From Arcanobacterium canis (GTDB lineage: Bacteria > Actinomycetota > Actinomycetes > Actinomycetales > Actinomycetaceae): DNA of 64,000 bases. Under the pieces are notes generated by a model. That model saw nothing but the letters and a program-made list of their open reading frames with translations, searched no databases and was not told where the DNA came from. The position numbers and the translations under genes are program-made. Below, one piece after another: positions 49,858 to 58,793 of the stretch. Each line of letters begins with the position of its first letter. Position 1 is the first letter of the stretch. The stretch lies in the NCBI RefSeq assembly GCF_029625435.1, contig NZ_CP121208.1, forward strand, positions 620,001-684,000. Direction: 5' to 3'.

Positions 49858-50760
49858 TTAAGAGCGTGGCGCGCTGAGCGCTACCGCATTGGTGAGGACA
49901 TCGGCTATCTTTTTCCGGAGCGCGCTCCCTTTTGTGTAAGCTTCGCGTTGAGCAGCAACGTATTGTGCCCGCCCTTGCGCGGTTTCCACTGGAATAGGCT
50001 CGACGCCGATTGAGCGAGAATCGTAGGGGCTGGCGGCTTGGTCAATTCGACGTGCGGCAAGTGCGACGTCGTACGCTTCAATGGCCCACTCGCTTGGGAA
50101 GAGAGGAGCGAATTGCAGACATACCCGCAGCAGATCCATTGTGACGTGTATACAGCCAGGCTGCTCGTTATCCATCACTGTTTCATAGGCCGGTTGGGTG
50201 GCGTTGAGCGGTATAGCATCTGGGTGAAAAAACTGGAAGGCATCAAAGTGAGTGCATCGGATATGTGCCTTTTCCACGACTCGGTCAGTTTCTTCTCGTC
50301 CGAGCCGAAGGGGAAGTTTGTGACGCAGGTGAGGGGCGTGGTAGACCATCGCCCACTCGTGCCATCCGAAACATGAAAAACGGGGCTCACGTTTGAGAAG
50401 TTTGTTTTGAAGCTGGGCTTGGAAGGTGAGTCCTTTCGCACGCTCCGCAAAGTAACGAGGAGAAAGGACGACGACGTCGCCATCCCTTACGTACCAGCGA
50501 TCAGTCGAGCGTTTCTCCCACCACGCAAGCGCTTCGGGGTGGAGGGGACGTCTAAGCCCGATACCGCTGTTGTCGGAAATACCGGGGTGCCATACGGAGA
50601 ACCTGCCGGGGCGCAACGGAAAATATTCGTAGAGAAAATCTTCCATCGCGTTAGGGACGTGGGCGCTTTGACGTTCGAGGCGGCCCCGTGTTCGGCTTTC
50701 TGCAGCTTTGCGATGTGCGATGGCGCGTGACCACCACTGTTCTTCTTCCAGCACAATCAT
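49858..50760 (-). CDS. Conserved actinobacterial protein, often annotated 3-methyladenine DNA glycosylase
   Basis: Encodes 300 residues from ATG 50760. PNAMEDFLYEYFPLRPGRFSVWHPG near residue 35, CTHFDAFQFFHPDA near 190, IHVTMDLLR near 224 and SPYDSRSIGVEPIPVET near 255 match a family that databases label 3-methyladenine DNA glycosylase. I see no helix-hairpin-helix or other glycosylase motif in it, so the label should be treated with care. It starts 37 bases from the divergent FAH gene. Confidence 0.65.
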   Translation of the reverse strand: MIVLEEEQWWSRAIAHRKAAESRTRGRLERQSAHVPNAMEDFLYEYFPLRPGRFSVWHPGISDNSGIGLRRPLHPEALAWWEKRSTDRWYVRDGDVVVLSPRYFAERAKGLTFQAQLQNKLLKREPRFSCFGWHEWAMVYHAPHLRHKLPLRLGREETDRVVEKAHIRCTHFDAFQFFHPDAIPLNATQPAYETVMDNEQPGCIHVTMDLLRVCLQFAPLFPSEWAIEAYDVALAARRIDQAASPYDSRSIGVEPIPVETAQGRAQYVAAQREAYTKGSALRKKIADVLTNAVALSAPRS

Positions 50761-50785
50761 GAAACAAGTGTGTCAGGTTTTGCCT

Positions 50786-50791
50786 TAAAGT
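50786..50791 (+). promoter_or_regulatory. -10 box TAAAGT of the FAH-fold gene (leaderless)
   Basis: Six bases before the ATG at 50798; no ribosome binding site. Confidence 0.45.
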
Positions 50792-50797
50792 GAGTAC

Positions 50798-51529
50798 ATG
50801 AAGATTGTGCGACTTTCACTTGAATCTGGGCCACGTTTCGGTGTGGCGGATGACACGGGTAACTATCACATCATCGCTGGTGATCCGATTTATTCGGGTA
50901 TTGAACAGACGGGAAAAACTGTTCGCCAGCAGGAGGCAAACCTGGTGTCTCCGATGATCCCACGCTCAAAAGTTGTTGGAGTTGCAGGGAACTTTGGCCA
51001 AGACGTTGATGGTCTAACTTTCCTCAAGCCAAACACTTCAGTGGTTGGTCCGGATGTGCCGATTACCATCCCCGCCTGGGCGACCTCCGTAGTGGTTGCC
51101 GGTTCGCTTGCAGTGGTGATTAAGCGTATTTGCAAAGACATTGAGCCTGAGCACGCCAAAGACGTAATTTTCGGTTACACCGCAGCCATCGAAGCCACCG
51201 ACGAAGGTGCATTGGCGAAAGGACAGCTTACTGAGGCGAAAGGTTTCGATACCTCGTTGCCGCTTGGACCTGTCATCGAAACTGCATTGGACACGTCTGG
51301 ATGTGACATCACCCTGGAAGTCAACGGCGAGGTGCGAGCCAGTGGAAATACTGCGGATTTCACGCAGTCGGTGGGGGAGATCGTCTCTCGGATGTCAAAG
51401 ATCTTCACGCTTCTCCCTGGCGATGTCATCTTGCTCGGGCATCCAGGTGAGCTTGTTCCTGTGAAAGCTGGCGACGAGATTCACCTCACGATCGAGGGAA
51501 TTGGTACCTTGAGAAATCCTGTTGCGTAA
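50798..51529 (+). CDS. Fumarylacetoacetate hydrolase-fold protein with lost metal ligands
   Basis: Encodes 243 residues. The fold is clear: PRSKVVGVAGNF, LTFLKPNTSVVGPDVPI, SLAVVIKRICKDI, TEAKGFDTSLPLGPVI and LLPGDVILLGHPGEL. In active members the stretch before LAVVI reads EGE and supplies two Glu metal ligands; here it is AGS (VVVAGSLAVVI). The following GYTxxNDxSxRD reads GYTAAIEATDEG, so the third acidic ligand is changed to Glu at best, and the catalytic loop NYxxH is NFGQD. It probably does not bind metal in the usual way. In actinobacteria this gene often precedes gltX, as here with one gene between. Confidence 0.85.
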   Translation: MKIVRLSLESGPRFGVADDTGNYHIIAGDPIYSGIEQTGKTVRQQEANLVSPMIPRSKVVGVAGNFGQDVDGLTFLKPNTSVVGPDVPITIPAWATSVVVAGSLAVVIKRICKDIEPEHAKDVIFGYTAAIEATDEGALAKGQLTEAKGFDTSLPLGPVIETALDTSGCDITLEVNGEVRASGNTADFTQSVGEIVSRMSKIFTLLPGDVILLGHPGELVPVKAGDEIHLTIEGIGTLRNPVA

Positions 51530-51545
51530 AAGTGGGCATGGCATC

Positions 51546-51577
51546 GGGGTGACACATCACCGATGATGTGTCACCCC
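51546..51577. terminator. Perfect 14-bp hairpin between the FAH-fold and aminotransferase genes
   Basis: GGGGTGACACATCA pairs exactly with 51564-51577 around CCGA. No T-run. It sits between convergent genes, three bases from the aminotransferase stop. Confidence 0.65.
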
Positions 51578-51579
51578 TG

Positions 51580-52740
51580 TTAGCGAAGCTTAAGTGCTGA
51601 CTCGATACGTTTGATAACTTCAGCGAACACGGCTGGCGGTACAGCAATCATCATCCGGACAAAATGATCTAAGCCTGGGCCCTGCTCGGCGCCTGGGGTC
51701 AATGCGAGTCCAAACTTTTCGAGGTGCGTTGCTACATCCACATCTGCGGGGAAAAGTCCCATTGACTGCGCGCCTGAAAAATCAAGCCAGGCGATGTAGG
51801 TCGCTTCCATTGGAGTTAACGTGACGCCTGGCCATGTTGCTGCACGTGCGGCAAGTTCATCGCGGTTTGCCCGGATGACTTCCAAGGCGCGTCGTTGCCA
51901 ATCCCAGCATTCATTGTAAGCAACTGTTTGGGCCACAACACCGAGTGTGGAGACCGCTAGCTCACCAGCGTCGAAAGCCGGCGCTAGCGTAGTGAGATCC
52001 TCTGCATTCGTAAAGATGACTTGTGCTGCTTTGAAACCAGCGAGATTCCACCCTTTCGACGCCGACGTCGTCGTGATCGACTGGCGGGCAGAGTTTTCCG
52101 ACACGGTGGCGTAGGGGATATGTGTTCCTTCCATAACGAAAGGTGAATGTATTTCGTCGGCGATCACGCGCGTGCGCGGAAATCGTTCAAGAAGTGCATC
52201 CAAGGAGGCGAGCTCTTTAGCTGTATAGACGCGTCCGGTGGGATTAGCTGGATTGACCAGGAGGAACACTGCTGCGCCGATTGTGAGTTCTTTTTCAAGA
52301 GCGGTGAGGTTAAAGGTTGATTTCCCATTGACGTTGATAAGTGGAATCTCGACCATCTGCCTTCCCGTGCGAGGTAAGAGATGGCGGAAACCTTTGTAGC
52401 CAGGTGTGAAAACGAGGACACGTTCGCCGGGCCGAGAAAGCGATGTGATGAGCTTGTCGACAATGGTGACGACATCAGGGGCGATTCTCACATATGCGGG
52501 GTCCACTGTCAGTCCGTTGCGTGCGACGAAGCTGGAAGTTGCTTCTCGGAGGCCTGCGAGTTGACGCGGTTCGAGGTAGCCCACTGCGGTGCTGGCAAGA
52601 TAGCGACAGATTGCGTGTTGAATCTGAGGAGCAATGCCGAAATCCATCTCTGCCTGCCACAATTGGAACGGGCGCTGTGGGTCGGCCCACTTGAGCGAGC
52701 CAGAGGAGCGAAGATCACTGAGAGTAGAATCAAATCCCAT
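51580..52740 (-). CDS. PLP-dependent aminotransferase/cystathionine beta-lyase (MalY/PatB type)
   Basis: Encodes 386 residues from ATG 52740, chosen because TATGCT lies exactly six bases upstream; a much longer open frame upstream is non-coding. Fold type I PLP enzyme: QLWQAEMDFGIAPQI near residue 27 is diagnostic for the MalY/PatB group (WVADMDF in others), NPANPTGRVY near 165 and IADEIHSPFV near 193 contact the cofactor, and SASKGWNLAG near 228 holds the Schiff-base lysine. Likely reactions are beta-elimination of cystathionine/cysteine or transamination. It interrupts the usual FAH-gltX pairing. Confidence 0.85.
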   Translation of the reverse strand: MGFDSTLSDLRSSGSLKWADPQRPFQLWQAEMDFGIAPQIQHAICRYLASTAVGYLEPRQLAGLREATSSFVARNGLTVDPAYVRIAPDVVTIVDKLITSLSRPGERVLVFTPGYKGFRHLLPRTGRQMVEIPLINVNGKSTFNLTALEKELTIGAAVFLLVNPANPTGRVYTAKELASLDALLERFPRTRVIADEIHSPFVMEGTHIPYATVSENSARQSITTTSASKGWNLAGFKAAQVIFTNAEDLTTLAPAFDAGELAVSTLGVVAQTVAYNECWDWQRRALEVIRANRDELAARAATWPGVTLTPMEATYIAWLDFSGAQSMGLFPADVDVATHLEKFGLALTPGAEQGPGLDHFVRMMIAVPPAVFAEVIKRIESALKLR

Positions 52741-52746
52741 ATATGG

Positions 52747-52752
52747 AGCATA
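52747..52752 (-). promoter_or_regulatory. -10 box TATGCT of the aminotransferase gene (leaderless)
   Basis: Six bases before the ATG at 52740 on the minus strand, with no ribosome binding site. Confidence 0.5.
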
Positions 52753-52893
52753 GCTCACTGTGAAGCTGGCCACCTTGAAAATCACAGGACAATGTTCATG
52801 AGATTTTTTCGGTATTGAAAGTGTTGTGGGCCACCTTGTGCTCAGGACGTTCGACTGCCACCGACGTCGGGAGGGGACTAGAATAAGGCTACT

Positions 52894-54393
52894 ATGACTA
52901 CTATGCCTCCTGCGGATACGATCCGCGTTCGTTTTTGTCCGTCGCCCACCGGCACACCGCATGTCGGCATGGTGCGTACCTGCCTTTTCAACTGGGCCTA
53001 TGCCCGCCATGTCGGCGGCACATTTGTGTTCCGTATTGAGGACACCGATGCTGCGCGCGACTCCCAAGAGTCTTATGAGCAGATTCTTGATTCGCTTCGT
53101 TGGCTGAATCTGGACTGGGATGAGGGAGTGGAAGTCGGTGGCCCCCATCCGCCGTACCGCCAAAGTGAGCGCATGGATATCTACAAAGATGTGGCTGCCA
53201 AGCTCCTTGAAGCTGGATACGCCTACGAATCTTTCTCCACGCCACAGGAAATTGAAGATCGTCATCGCGCCAAGGGAGAAGATCCGAAGCTCGGATATGA
53301 TGGTTTTGACCGCGATTTGACCGATGAACAAAAGGCCGCATTCCGCGCAGAAGGCCGCCAGCCAGTGTTGCGTATTCGTATGCCTGATGAGGATCTGACT
53401 TTCAACGATTTGGTTCGTGGAGAAATCACATTCAAGGCTGGCTCTGTGCCAGATTACGTCATCGTTCGTGGCAACGGTGATCCTCTGTACACACTGACCA
53501 ACCCAATCGACGATGCGATGATGGAGATCACCCACGTTCTTCGCGGTGAGGATATTCTGTCGTCAACACCGCGTCAGCTGGTGCTCTATCGTGCTCTGAT
53601 TGAACTTGGAATTGCCAAGTGGACGCCGTACTTCGGACACCTGCCCTACGTGATGGGGGAGGGAAACAAGAAGCTCTCCAAGCGTGACCCAGAATCGAAT
53701 CTTCTGCTTCACCGTGAGCGCGGTATGATCCCTGAGGGGCTACTCAATTACTTGTCACTTCTGGGCTGGTCGTTCTCCGCAGACCAGGACGTCTTCTCTC
53801 AGGAACAGCTCGTGGAGAAGTTCGATATCCACGATGTTAATCCAAACCCCGCACGTTTCGATGACAAGAAGTGTGTGGCCATTAATGCTGAGCATATCCG
53901 TATGCTTGAGCCGGCTGATCTTGCCGTCCGTCTCGTTCCTTTCCTGTTCAAAGCTGGTGCGCTGTCGAACGAGAAGTACGATCTACTTTCGCAGACCGAG
54001 CGCACCTACCTCGATGCGGCCGCGCCGCTGGTTCAGACCCGTATCCAGCTCCTCGGTGAAGCTCCAGCGCTAATGGGCTTCCTCTTCGCAGGGGCTGATG
54101 AACTCGAGTACAACGAGAAGGCAGTCGGTAAACTCAAGGACTTCACGCCAGAAGTTCTTGCGAAAGCATCGCAGGTGTTTGGTGAGCTTGAGGAGTTCAC
54201 ACCCGAAACGATCAAGGCAGCATTCGATGAGAAGGTCGTCGAAGCGATGGAAATTAAGCCGCGTTTCGCATACGCCCCTCTGTTCGTTGCAATGACCGGG
54301 ACTAATGTATCGATCCCTGTGGTAGATTCGATGGCCATTCTCGGTAAGGAAGAAACAGTCAAGCGTATTGAACGTTTTGCAGCTACGTTCTGA
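52894..54393 (+). CDS. gltX: Glutamate-tRNA ligase
   Basis: Encodes 499 residues; ATG at 52894, with TAGAAT (52879-52884) nine bases upstream so the leader may be only a few bases. [12 protein letters not shown] is the HIGH-type motif and [10 protein letters not shown] near 261 the KMSKS-type motif. [10 protein letters not shown] and [13 protein letters not shown] are strongly conserved. Like most actinobacterial GltX it may also charge tRNA-Gln, which is then amidated by GatCAB. The gene is followed by tRNA-Gln and two tRNA-Glu genes, its own substrates. Confidence 0.95.
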   Translation: MTTMPPADTIRVRFCPSPTGTPHVGMVRTCLFNWAYARHVGGTFVFRIEDTDAARDSQESYEQILDSLRWLNLDWDEGVEVGGPHPPYRQSERMDIYKDVAAKLLEAGYAYESFSTPQEIEDRHRAKGEDPKLGYDGFDRDLTDEQKAAFRAEGRQPVLRIRMPDEDLTFNDLVRGEITFKAGSVPDYVIVRGNGDPLYTLTNPIDDAMMEITHVLRGEDILSSTPRQLVLYRALIELGIAKWTPYFGHLPYVMGEGNKKLSKRDPESNLLLHRERGMIPEGLLNYLSLLGWSFSADQDVFSQEQLVEKFDIHDVNPNPARFDDKKCVAINAEHIRMLEPADLAVRLVPFLFKAGALSNEKYDLLSQTERTYLDAAAPLVQTRIQLLGEAPALMGFLFAGADELEYNEKAVGKLKDFTPEVLAKASQVFGELEEFTPETIKAAFDEKVVEAMEIKPRFAYAPLFVAMTGTNVSIPVVDSMAILGKEETVKRIERFAATF

Positions 54394-54399
54394 TGCGTC

Positions 54400-54449
54400 C
54401 AGTGGGAGGGGTGAAGATAAGAGTTTTCTTGTCCTCACCCCTCCCACTG
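54400..54449 (+). terminator. Hairpin after gltX
   Basis: CAGTGGGAGGGGTGA (54400-54414) pairs exactly with 54435-54449; a T-rich loop but no trailing T-run. Confidence 0.6.
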
Positions 54450-54607
54450 TTGTAGGCAAAGAAGCGCGTGGGCTCAAGTGTTGTCTGGAGTGTGGGTGTC
54501 GCTCGTGAATTGCGCGTGAGGGTACTCACTTGATCTGGATTTGCTTCGTTGAGTCAGATCTGGCTATTATATTTCTCGTTGCGGTTCGGAAAGAATCCGC
54601 ACCATAT

Positions 54608-54679
54608 TGGGGTATGGTGTAATTGGCAGCACGAGTGATTCTGGTTCATTTAGTCTAGGTTCGAGTCCTGGTACCCCAG
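54608..54679 (+). tRNA. tRNA-Gln (anticodon CTG)
   Basis: Acceptor TGGGGTA (54608-54614) pairs with TACCCCA (54672-54678), discriminator G. The anticodon loop TTCTGGT gives CTG. Upstream TATTAT at about 54566 is a likely -10 for the tRNA cluster. Confidence 0.93.
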
Positions 54680-54718
54680 CGATATAGCTGCTAGCTATCT
54701 CAAGCGATTATTCGCAAG

Positions 54719-54791
54719 GCCCCGTTCGTCTAGCGGCCTAGGACGTCGCCCTCTCACGGCGGTAACACCGGTTCAAATCCGGTACGGGGTA
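54719..54791 (+). tRNA. tRNA-Glu (anticodon CTC), copy 1
   Basis: Acceptor GCCCCGT pairs with ACGGGGT with a terminal G-U, discriminator A. Anticodon loop CTCTCAC gives CTC. CCA is not encoded. Confidence 0.93.
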
Positions 54792-54830
54792 CGAATTAGA
54801 AGTAATTCTAATGACAAATAAATAAGCAAG

Positions 54831-54903
54831 GCCCCGTTCGTCTAGCGGCCTAGGACGTCGCCCTCTCACGGCGGTAACACCGGTTCAAATCCGGTACGGG
54901 GTA
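54831..54903 (+). tRNA. tRNA-Glu (anticodon CTC), copy 2
   Basis: Identical over all 73 bases to the copy 112 bases upstream; the spacers on either side differ. Confidence 0.93.
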
Positions 54904-54906
54904 CAA

Positions 54907-54942
54907 ATGAAAAGATCCGATCAATCGATCGGATCTTTTCAT
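54907..54942 (+). terminator. Terminator of the tRNA cluster
   Basis: ATGAAAAGATCCGATC pairs with its exact complement around AATC, with TTTT in the descending arm. Confidence 0.75.
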
Positions 54943-54948
54943 TGCCCG

Positions 54949-54988
54949 CAGTGGTGGTAGGGAGACGGTATCTTTCCTACCACCACTG
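54949..54988 (-). terminator. Hairpin after the aldehyde dehydrogenase gene
   Basis: CAGTGGTGGTAGG (54949-54961) pairs exactly with 54976-54988; no T-run. It is 30 bases past the minus-strand stop. Confidence 0.55.
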
Positions 54989-55017
54989 GTTTACGAGTGT
55001 CTGAATTTAGAGCGACA

Positions 55018-56412
55018 TCAGAAGGAGCCATCAAGTTTCGTCTCAACGACAACCTTCTGATTGACGAATTCCTTCAAGCCCCATTCGATCAATTCGCGGC
55101 CAAAACCGGACAGCTTCGTGCCGCCAAACGGTACATCCGCCTTCACACCCGTGGGTTGGTTCCAATAGACCATGCCTGTATCGAGCTTGCGGGCGACGTC
55201 GGTGAAACGCTCCTTGTCCGACGTGAAGACAGAACCGCCCAAACCGAACGGTGATGCGTTCGCAACTTCGATCGCTTCAGCTTCATCCTTGACTCGGTAA
55301 AGCTGGGTGACCGGACCGAAGAACTCTTCACGTGAGGTCTGCGAACCTGCAGGAATATCCGTCATGAGAATCGGTGCAAAGAAGTGACCGGTTTCGGGGA
55401 CCTCAAAATCAAACTCTTCGATCGTCACGCCATCGCGTGCCTTCGCCTCTTCGACTTGTTTCTTGAGCCCGTCTACAGCCGAGGCCGACGACAGTGGTGC
55501 GAGAGTTGTCGCAGGATCCATCGGATCTCCCAACACGAACTTCTTCACTTCATCGCGGTACACCTCAAGGAAACGCTCATAGAGTGGCTCGACGACGATG
55601 AGTCGCTTTGACGAGCAGCACACCTGTCCACCGTTCCAATGACGTCCGAAGGCTGCCCACTTTGCTGCCTTCTCGACGTCGGCGTCATCCAGAACAATGA
55701 ATGCATCAGCGCCGCCGAGTTCCAGGGTGGACTTCTTGATGTACTTTGATGCTGTCGCGGACACAGCAGCGCCTGCAGGCTCCGAGCCGGTCAGCGCGAC
55801 GCCGCGCACGCGTGGGTCGGAGAGAATTTGCTCGGTTGCATCGTGCGAGGCGAAGATATTGACAAGCAGACCTTCTGGCGCACCAGCACGACGGAAGAGC
55901 TCTTCCATCTTCAAGGCCGACTGCGGAACGATCGATGCGTGCTTGAGTACGATCGTGTTGCCAGCCGTAAATTGCGGAGCGCCGATACGAATCACCTGGT
56001 AGTAGGGGAAGTTCCAGGGTTCAACTGCATAGATCACTCCAAGCGGCTCGAAATAAGCTTTTACTTCGCCATCGGCAAATCCCTTTGCAGGGATGACTTC
56101 TGGAGCAAGAAGCTCTTCACCTTTCTCGACGTAGTACTCAAGCATTCCAATGCACAAGTCAACCTCGAGTTCGGCCTCGCCAATCAGTTTGCCCATCTCG
56201 GTGGTGAGAACTTTTGCGTACTCGTGGCGTTCCTCCTTCAGAATCTCAGCAGCTTTTGCGAGCACTTTCACGCGCTCGGAGATTGGCAGATTCTTCCAAT
56301 TATGGAAGGTAGCATCAGCTTTCATGATGGCCGCTTCAACATCTTCATGTGTCGCAGTTGGAAATTCTGCTTCAACTTTTCCAGTGAACGGATTCGTGGT
56401 TACGTATGCCAT
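55018..56412 (-). CDS. NAD(P)-dependent aldehyde dehydrogenase (succinate-semialdehyde dehydrogenase type)
   Basis: Encodes 464 residues from ATG 56412, with GAGGAG upstream. Motifs: PWNFPYYQ near 135, GNTIVLKHASIVP near 157, TGSEPAG near 212, LELGGADAFIVLD with the general-base Glu near 235 and GGQVCCSSKRL with the nucleophilic Cys near 271. It resembles GabD/YneI-type dehydrogenases, which oxidise succinate semialdehyde or similar. Where most relatives have a GG(K/N/S)(D/N)P sequence after the Glu, this has GGADAFIV, a minor variant. No partner such as gabT is nearby. Confidence 0.88.
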   Translation of the reverse strand: MAYVTTNPFTGKVEAEFPTATHEDVEAAIMKADATFHNWKNLPISERVKVLAKAAEILKEERHEYAKVLTTEMGKLIGEAELEVDLCIGMLEYYVEKGEELLAPEVIPAKGFADGEVKAYFEPLGVIYAVEPWNFPYYQVIRIGAPQFTAGNTIVLKHASIVPQSALKMEELFRRAGAPEGLLVNIFASHDATEQILSDPRVRGVALTGSEPAGAAVSATASKYIKKSTLELGGADAFIVLDDADVEKAAKWAAFGRHWNGGQVCCSSKRLIVVEPLYERFLEVYRDEVKKFVLGDPMDPATTLAPLSSASAVDGLKKQVEEAKARDGVTIEEFDFEVPETGHFFAPILMTDIPAGSQTSREEFFGPVTQLYRVKDEAEAIEVANASPFGLGGSVFTSDKERFTDVARKLDTGMVYWNQPTGVKADVPFGGTKLSGFGRELIEWGLKEFVNQKVVVETKLDGSF

Positions 56413-56601
56413 TGTTAACTCCTCACATATCGCGCCGTCGCGATGAGAAACTGTGACCGACATCATTGCCGGATTTCTTCAAGCATAGCACCCAGATCCT
56501 GTTTTGTGGGTAATTAGTCCTACGTCCATAGCGAACTTAAGTCCTACCTGAGTGGAGGAGCGTTTTTCGTTGCATAGGTATGAACAGCGTCAGTAGACAA
56601 A

Positions 56602-56684
56602 GTGGGCGGATGACTGTCGAACCTGATGTCGTCAAAGGAAATGAGTACTTCCGTGCGACATGTCAGGTGACGTCATCCGCCCAC
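56602..56684. repeat. 83-base imperfect inverted repeat between the ALDH and M3 peptidase genes
   Basis: GTGGGCGGATGAC at 56602-56614 matches the reverse complement of GTCATCCGCCCAC at 56672-56684 exactly; pairing then continues imperfectly for another 15 bases or so, with an internal loop of about 25 bases. It could be the 3' hairpin of the M3 peptidase gene, a small RNA, or a MITE-like element. Confidence 0.55.
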
Positions 56685-56702
56685 ATGATAGGTGTGATAA
56701 CC

Positions 56703-58706
56703 CTAGGCAAGTCCTCGACGTTCAAGGAGAGCAGCGGAGTCGGGTTCATGGCCAACGAGTGCCAAGAACGAGTCCATCACAGGGCGTGAGGAACCACGTG
56801 AAAGTAGCTCTTCAACATAGCGACGGCCGACGGTGCGATTGAACCCGCGATCCTCTCCTTGCTCACCCCACCACTTTTGGACCTCAGCAACCAGCACATC
56901 AGCCCACAGATACGAGTAGTAGCCGGCGTCGTATCCACCCGAGAAAGTGTGAGCAAAGTACGCGCTGCGATAACGAGGTGGCACAAATGTGATGCCATGG
57001 GAAGCGAGTGCCGATTGTTCGAAGGCGTCGATATCCTCTGGAACAGCGTTGGGTGTGAGGCGATGCCACTCCTGGTCTACAATCATCGCAGCAGTGAGCT
57101 CACTTGTAGCGTAGTCTTCACCAAATGTCCTCATCGACACGAGTGTGTCGATGAGCTCCTGCGGCAGAGGCTCACCGGTCTTGTAGTGTCGGGCATAATT
57201 TGCCAGAACCTGTGGATCCCATGCCCACATTTCGTTGAGTTGCGAGGGCATCTCCACGAAATCGCGTGGAACGTGAGTGCCTGAGCGGCCGCGATAGGTG
57301 ACATTCGACAGCAAACCGTGAAGTGCGTGGCCAAATTCGTGGAAGAGGGTGATGACGTTATCCCAGGTCAATAGTAACGGCTCGCCGTCTTTTGGTTCGG
57401 GGAAGTTGGTGTTGTTCAAAATGACTGGTTGAGTGCCATCATGAGCTGAGTTCAACATCACGGAGTGCATCCACGCTCCGCCCTTCTTGCCTGGGCGGTG
57501 GTAGTAGTCAGCTTGGAACAGGCCGATCCCGCGACCGTTTTCGTCCTTGACTTCCCATGTCAACATCGTCGGGACATAACCAGCGATGTCGGGACGTGGA
57601 GTGAACGTGATGCCGTAGAGTTGCTGAGCGGCAAAAAATACGCCCTTCTCGACCACATTTTCCAACAGGAAATATGGACGCATCGCGTCGTCGTCGAGTC
57701 CGAAACGCGCACGCAATTTTTCTGCGTAGTAGGGCCAGTCTGCTGCAGTGAATTCCTCAAGTCCATCAGCGTGTGCCATCGCGCGCAACTTCTGGCCCTC
57801 AGTTTCCACCGCTGCCATGGCCTTTTCCATGACGGAGTCGAGAAGTTCCATGATTTTTTCTGAAGATCCTGCCATCTCGCGTTGGGCAACCACCTCGGCG
57901 TGGTGTGGGAAACCAAGTAGCGCAGCTCGCTCAGCACGGAGTGAGACAATCTTCTTTACCAAAGCTCGAGAATCCGACGATGGGTGCGCTCCAAGCCCGC
58001 GGCTCAGCGACGCCTCATGCAGCTTTTGACGTGTCTCATGTCGGGCTAGGGTAGCCAGGGGTGGCTGCGAGGTGAAATTTGCCAGAGGAATGCGGTACGT
58101 CCCGTTGTCTTGACGCCATTGCTCAAGCTCAGATGTCGAAGCACCTTCGAGCTCAGCAACATCATCGATGATGAGAGCATTATCCGACATCGCTTGTACG
58201 ACGCAATGTCCGAATTCGATTGTTGCCAAAGAGAGCTCTTGATCGATTTCTCGCAGGCGGTTTGCCTCTTCGCCTTCTAATTCCACCCCATGCATACGGA
58301 ATGCTTTCAGGGTGTCGGCAAACCAGGTTTGTACTTCCTCGCTCTCGTCCGAAACATCGAGTGACGCCAATCGTTGGTACAGCGCTTTATTGAAATAGAA
58401 AGCAGCCTCGTGCTCAGTGAGTTTCGGGCCAAGCTCGGCTTCAATGGGGGCGTAGGTTTCTCCGCCAATTGAGGAAAAATACGTGAAAATGATTGAGGAG
58501 ATTCGATCAGTTTCACGTCCAGCATCTTCAATTGCTTCAAGCGTATTAGCCACGGTGGCAGGGGCAGGATTCGCGGCGATTGCCTCCCACTGTTGGCGTT
58601 CCGTGGCCATAGCGGCTTCCATCGCGGGCAGAAAATCATCTGGCGAATATGCTTGCCAATCAGGTACACCGTAGGGCAGGGAAGAAGGTTGCATCAATGT
58701 ATTCAT
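56703..58706 (-). CDS. dcp: M3 family peptidyl-dipeptidase (Dcp-like)
   Basis: Encodes 667 residues from ATG 58706; TAGAAT lies seven bases upstream and there is no ribosome binding site. The zinc motif HEFGHALH (in TLFHEFGHALHGLLS) is near residue 465, with the third Glu ligand in EMPSQLNEMW about 30 residues later, as in thimet-type peptidases. The C-terminal RYRSAYFAHTFSGGYDAGYYSYLWADV shapes the substrate channel. Cytoplasmic; it removes C-terminal dipeptides or degrades short peptides. Confidence 0.92.
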   Translation of the reverse strand: MNTLMQPSSLPYGVPDWQAYSPDDFLPAMEAAMATERQQWEAIAANPAPATVANTLEAIEDAGRETDRISSIIFTYFSSIGGETYAPIEAELGPKLTEHEAAFYFNKALYQRLASLDVSDESEEVQTWFADTLKAFRMHGVELEGEEANRLREIDQELSLATIEFGHCVVQAMSDNALIIDDVAELEGASTSELEQWRQDNGTYRIPLANFTSQPPLATLARHETRQKLHEASLSRGLGAHPSSDSRALVKKIVSLRAERAALLGFPHHAEVVAQREMAGSSEKIMELLDSVMEKAMAAVETEGQKLRAMAHADGLEEFTAADWPYYAEKLRARFGLDDDAMRPYFLLENVVEKGVFFAAQQLYGITFTPRPDIAGYVPTMLTWEVKDENGRGIGLFQADYYHRPGKKGGAWMHSVMLNSAHDGTQPVILNNTNFPEPKDGEPLLLTWDNVITLFHEFGHALHGLLSNVTYRGRSGTHVPRDFVEMPSQLNEMWAWDPQVLANYARHYKTGEPLPQELIDTLVSMRTFGEDYATSELTAAMIVDQEWHRLTPNAVPEDIDAFEQSALASHGITFVPPRYRSAYFAHTFSGGYDAGYYSYLWADVLVAEVQKWWGEQGEDRGFNRTVGRRYVEELLSRGSSRPVMDSFLALVGHEPDSAALLERRGLA

Positions 58707-58713
58707 GTGCGCC

Positions 58714-58719
58714 ATTCTA
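58714..58719 (-). promoter_or_regulatory. -10 box TAGAAT of the M3 peptidase gene (leaderless)
   Basis: Seven bases before the ATG at 58706 on the minus strand. Confidence 0.5.
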
Positions 58720-58793
58720 CTCGCTCCCAGGAAATGAATTTTCAGACCGTGAGATCGCATATGTGTCGCGAACTAAGCCTCAGATGTCACTAT

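Noticed and set aside
52741-53535. Long N-terminal extension of the aminotransferase frame
   Set aside because: It runs antisense through gltX and does not resemble the family; TATGCT six bases before 52740 supports the shorter form.
54719-54903. Direct repeats of about 73 bases considered as CRISPR or attachment site
   Set aside because: They are complete identical tRNA-Glu genes.
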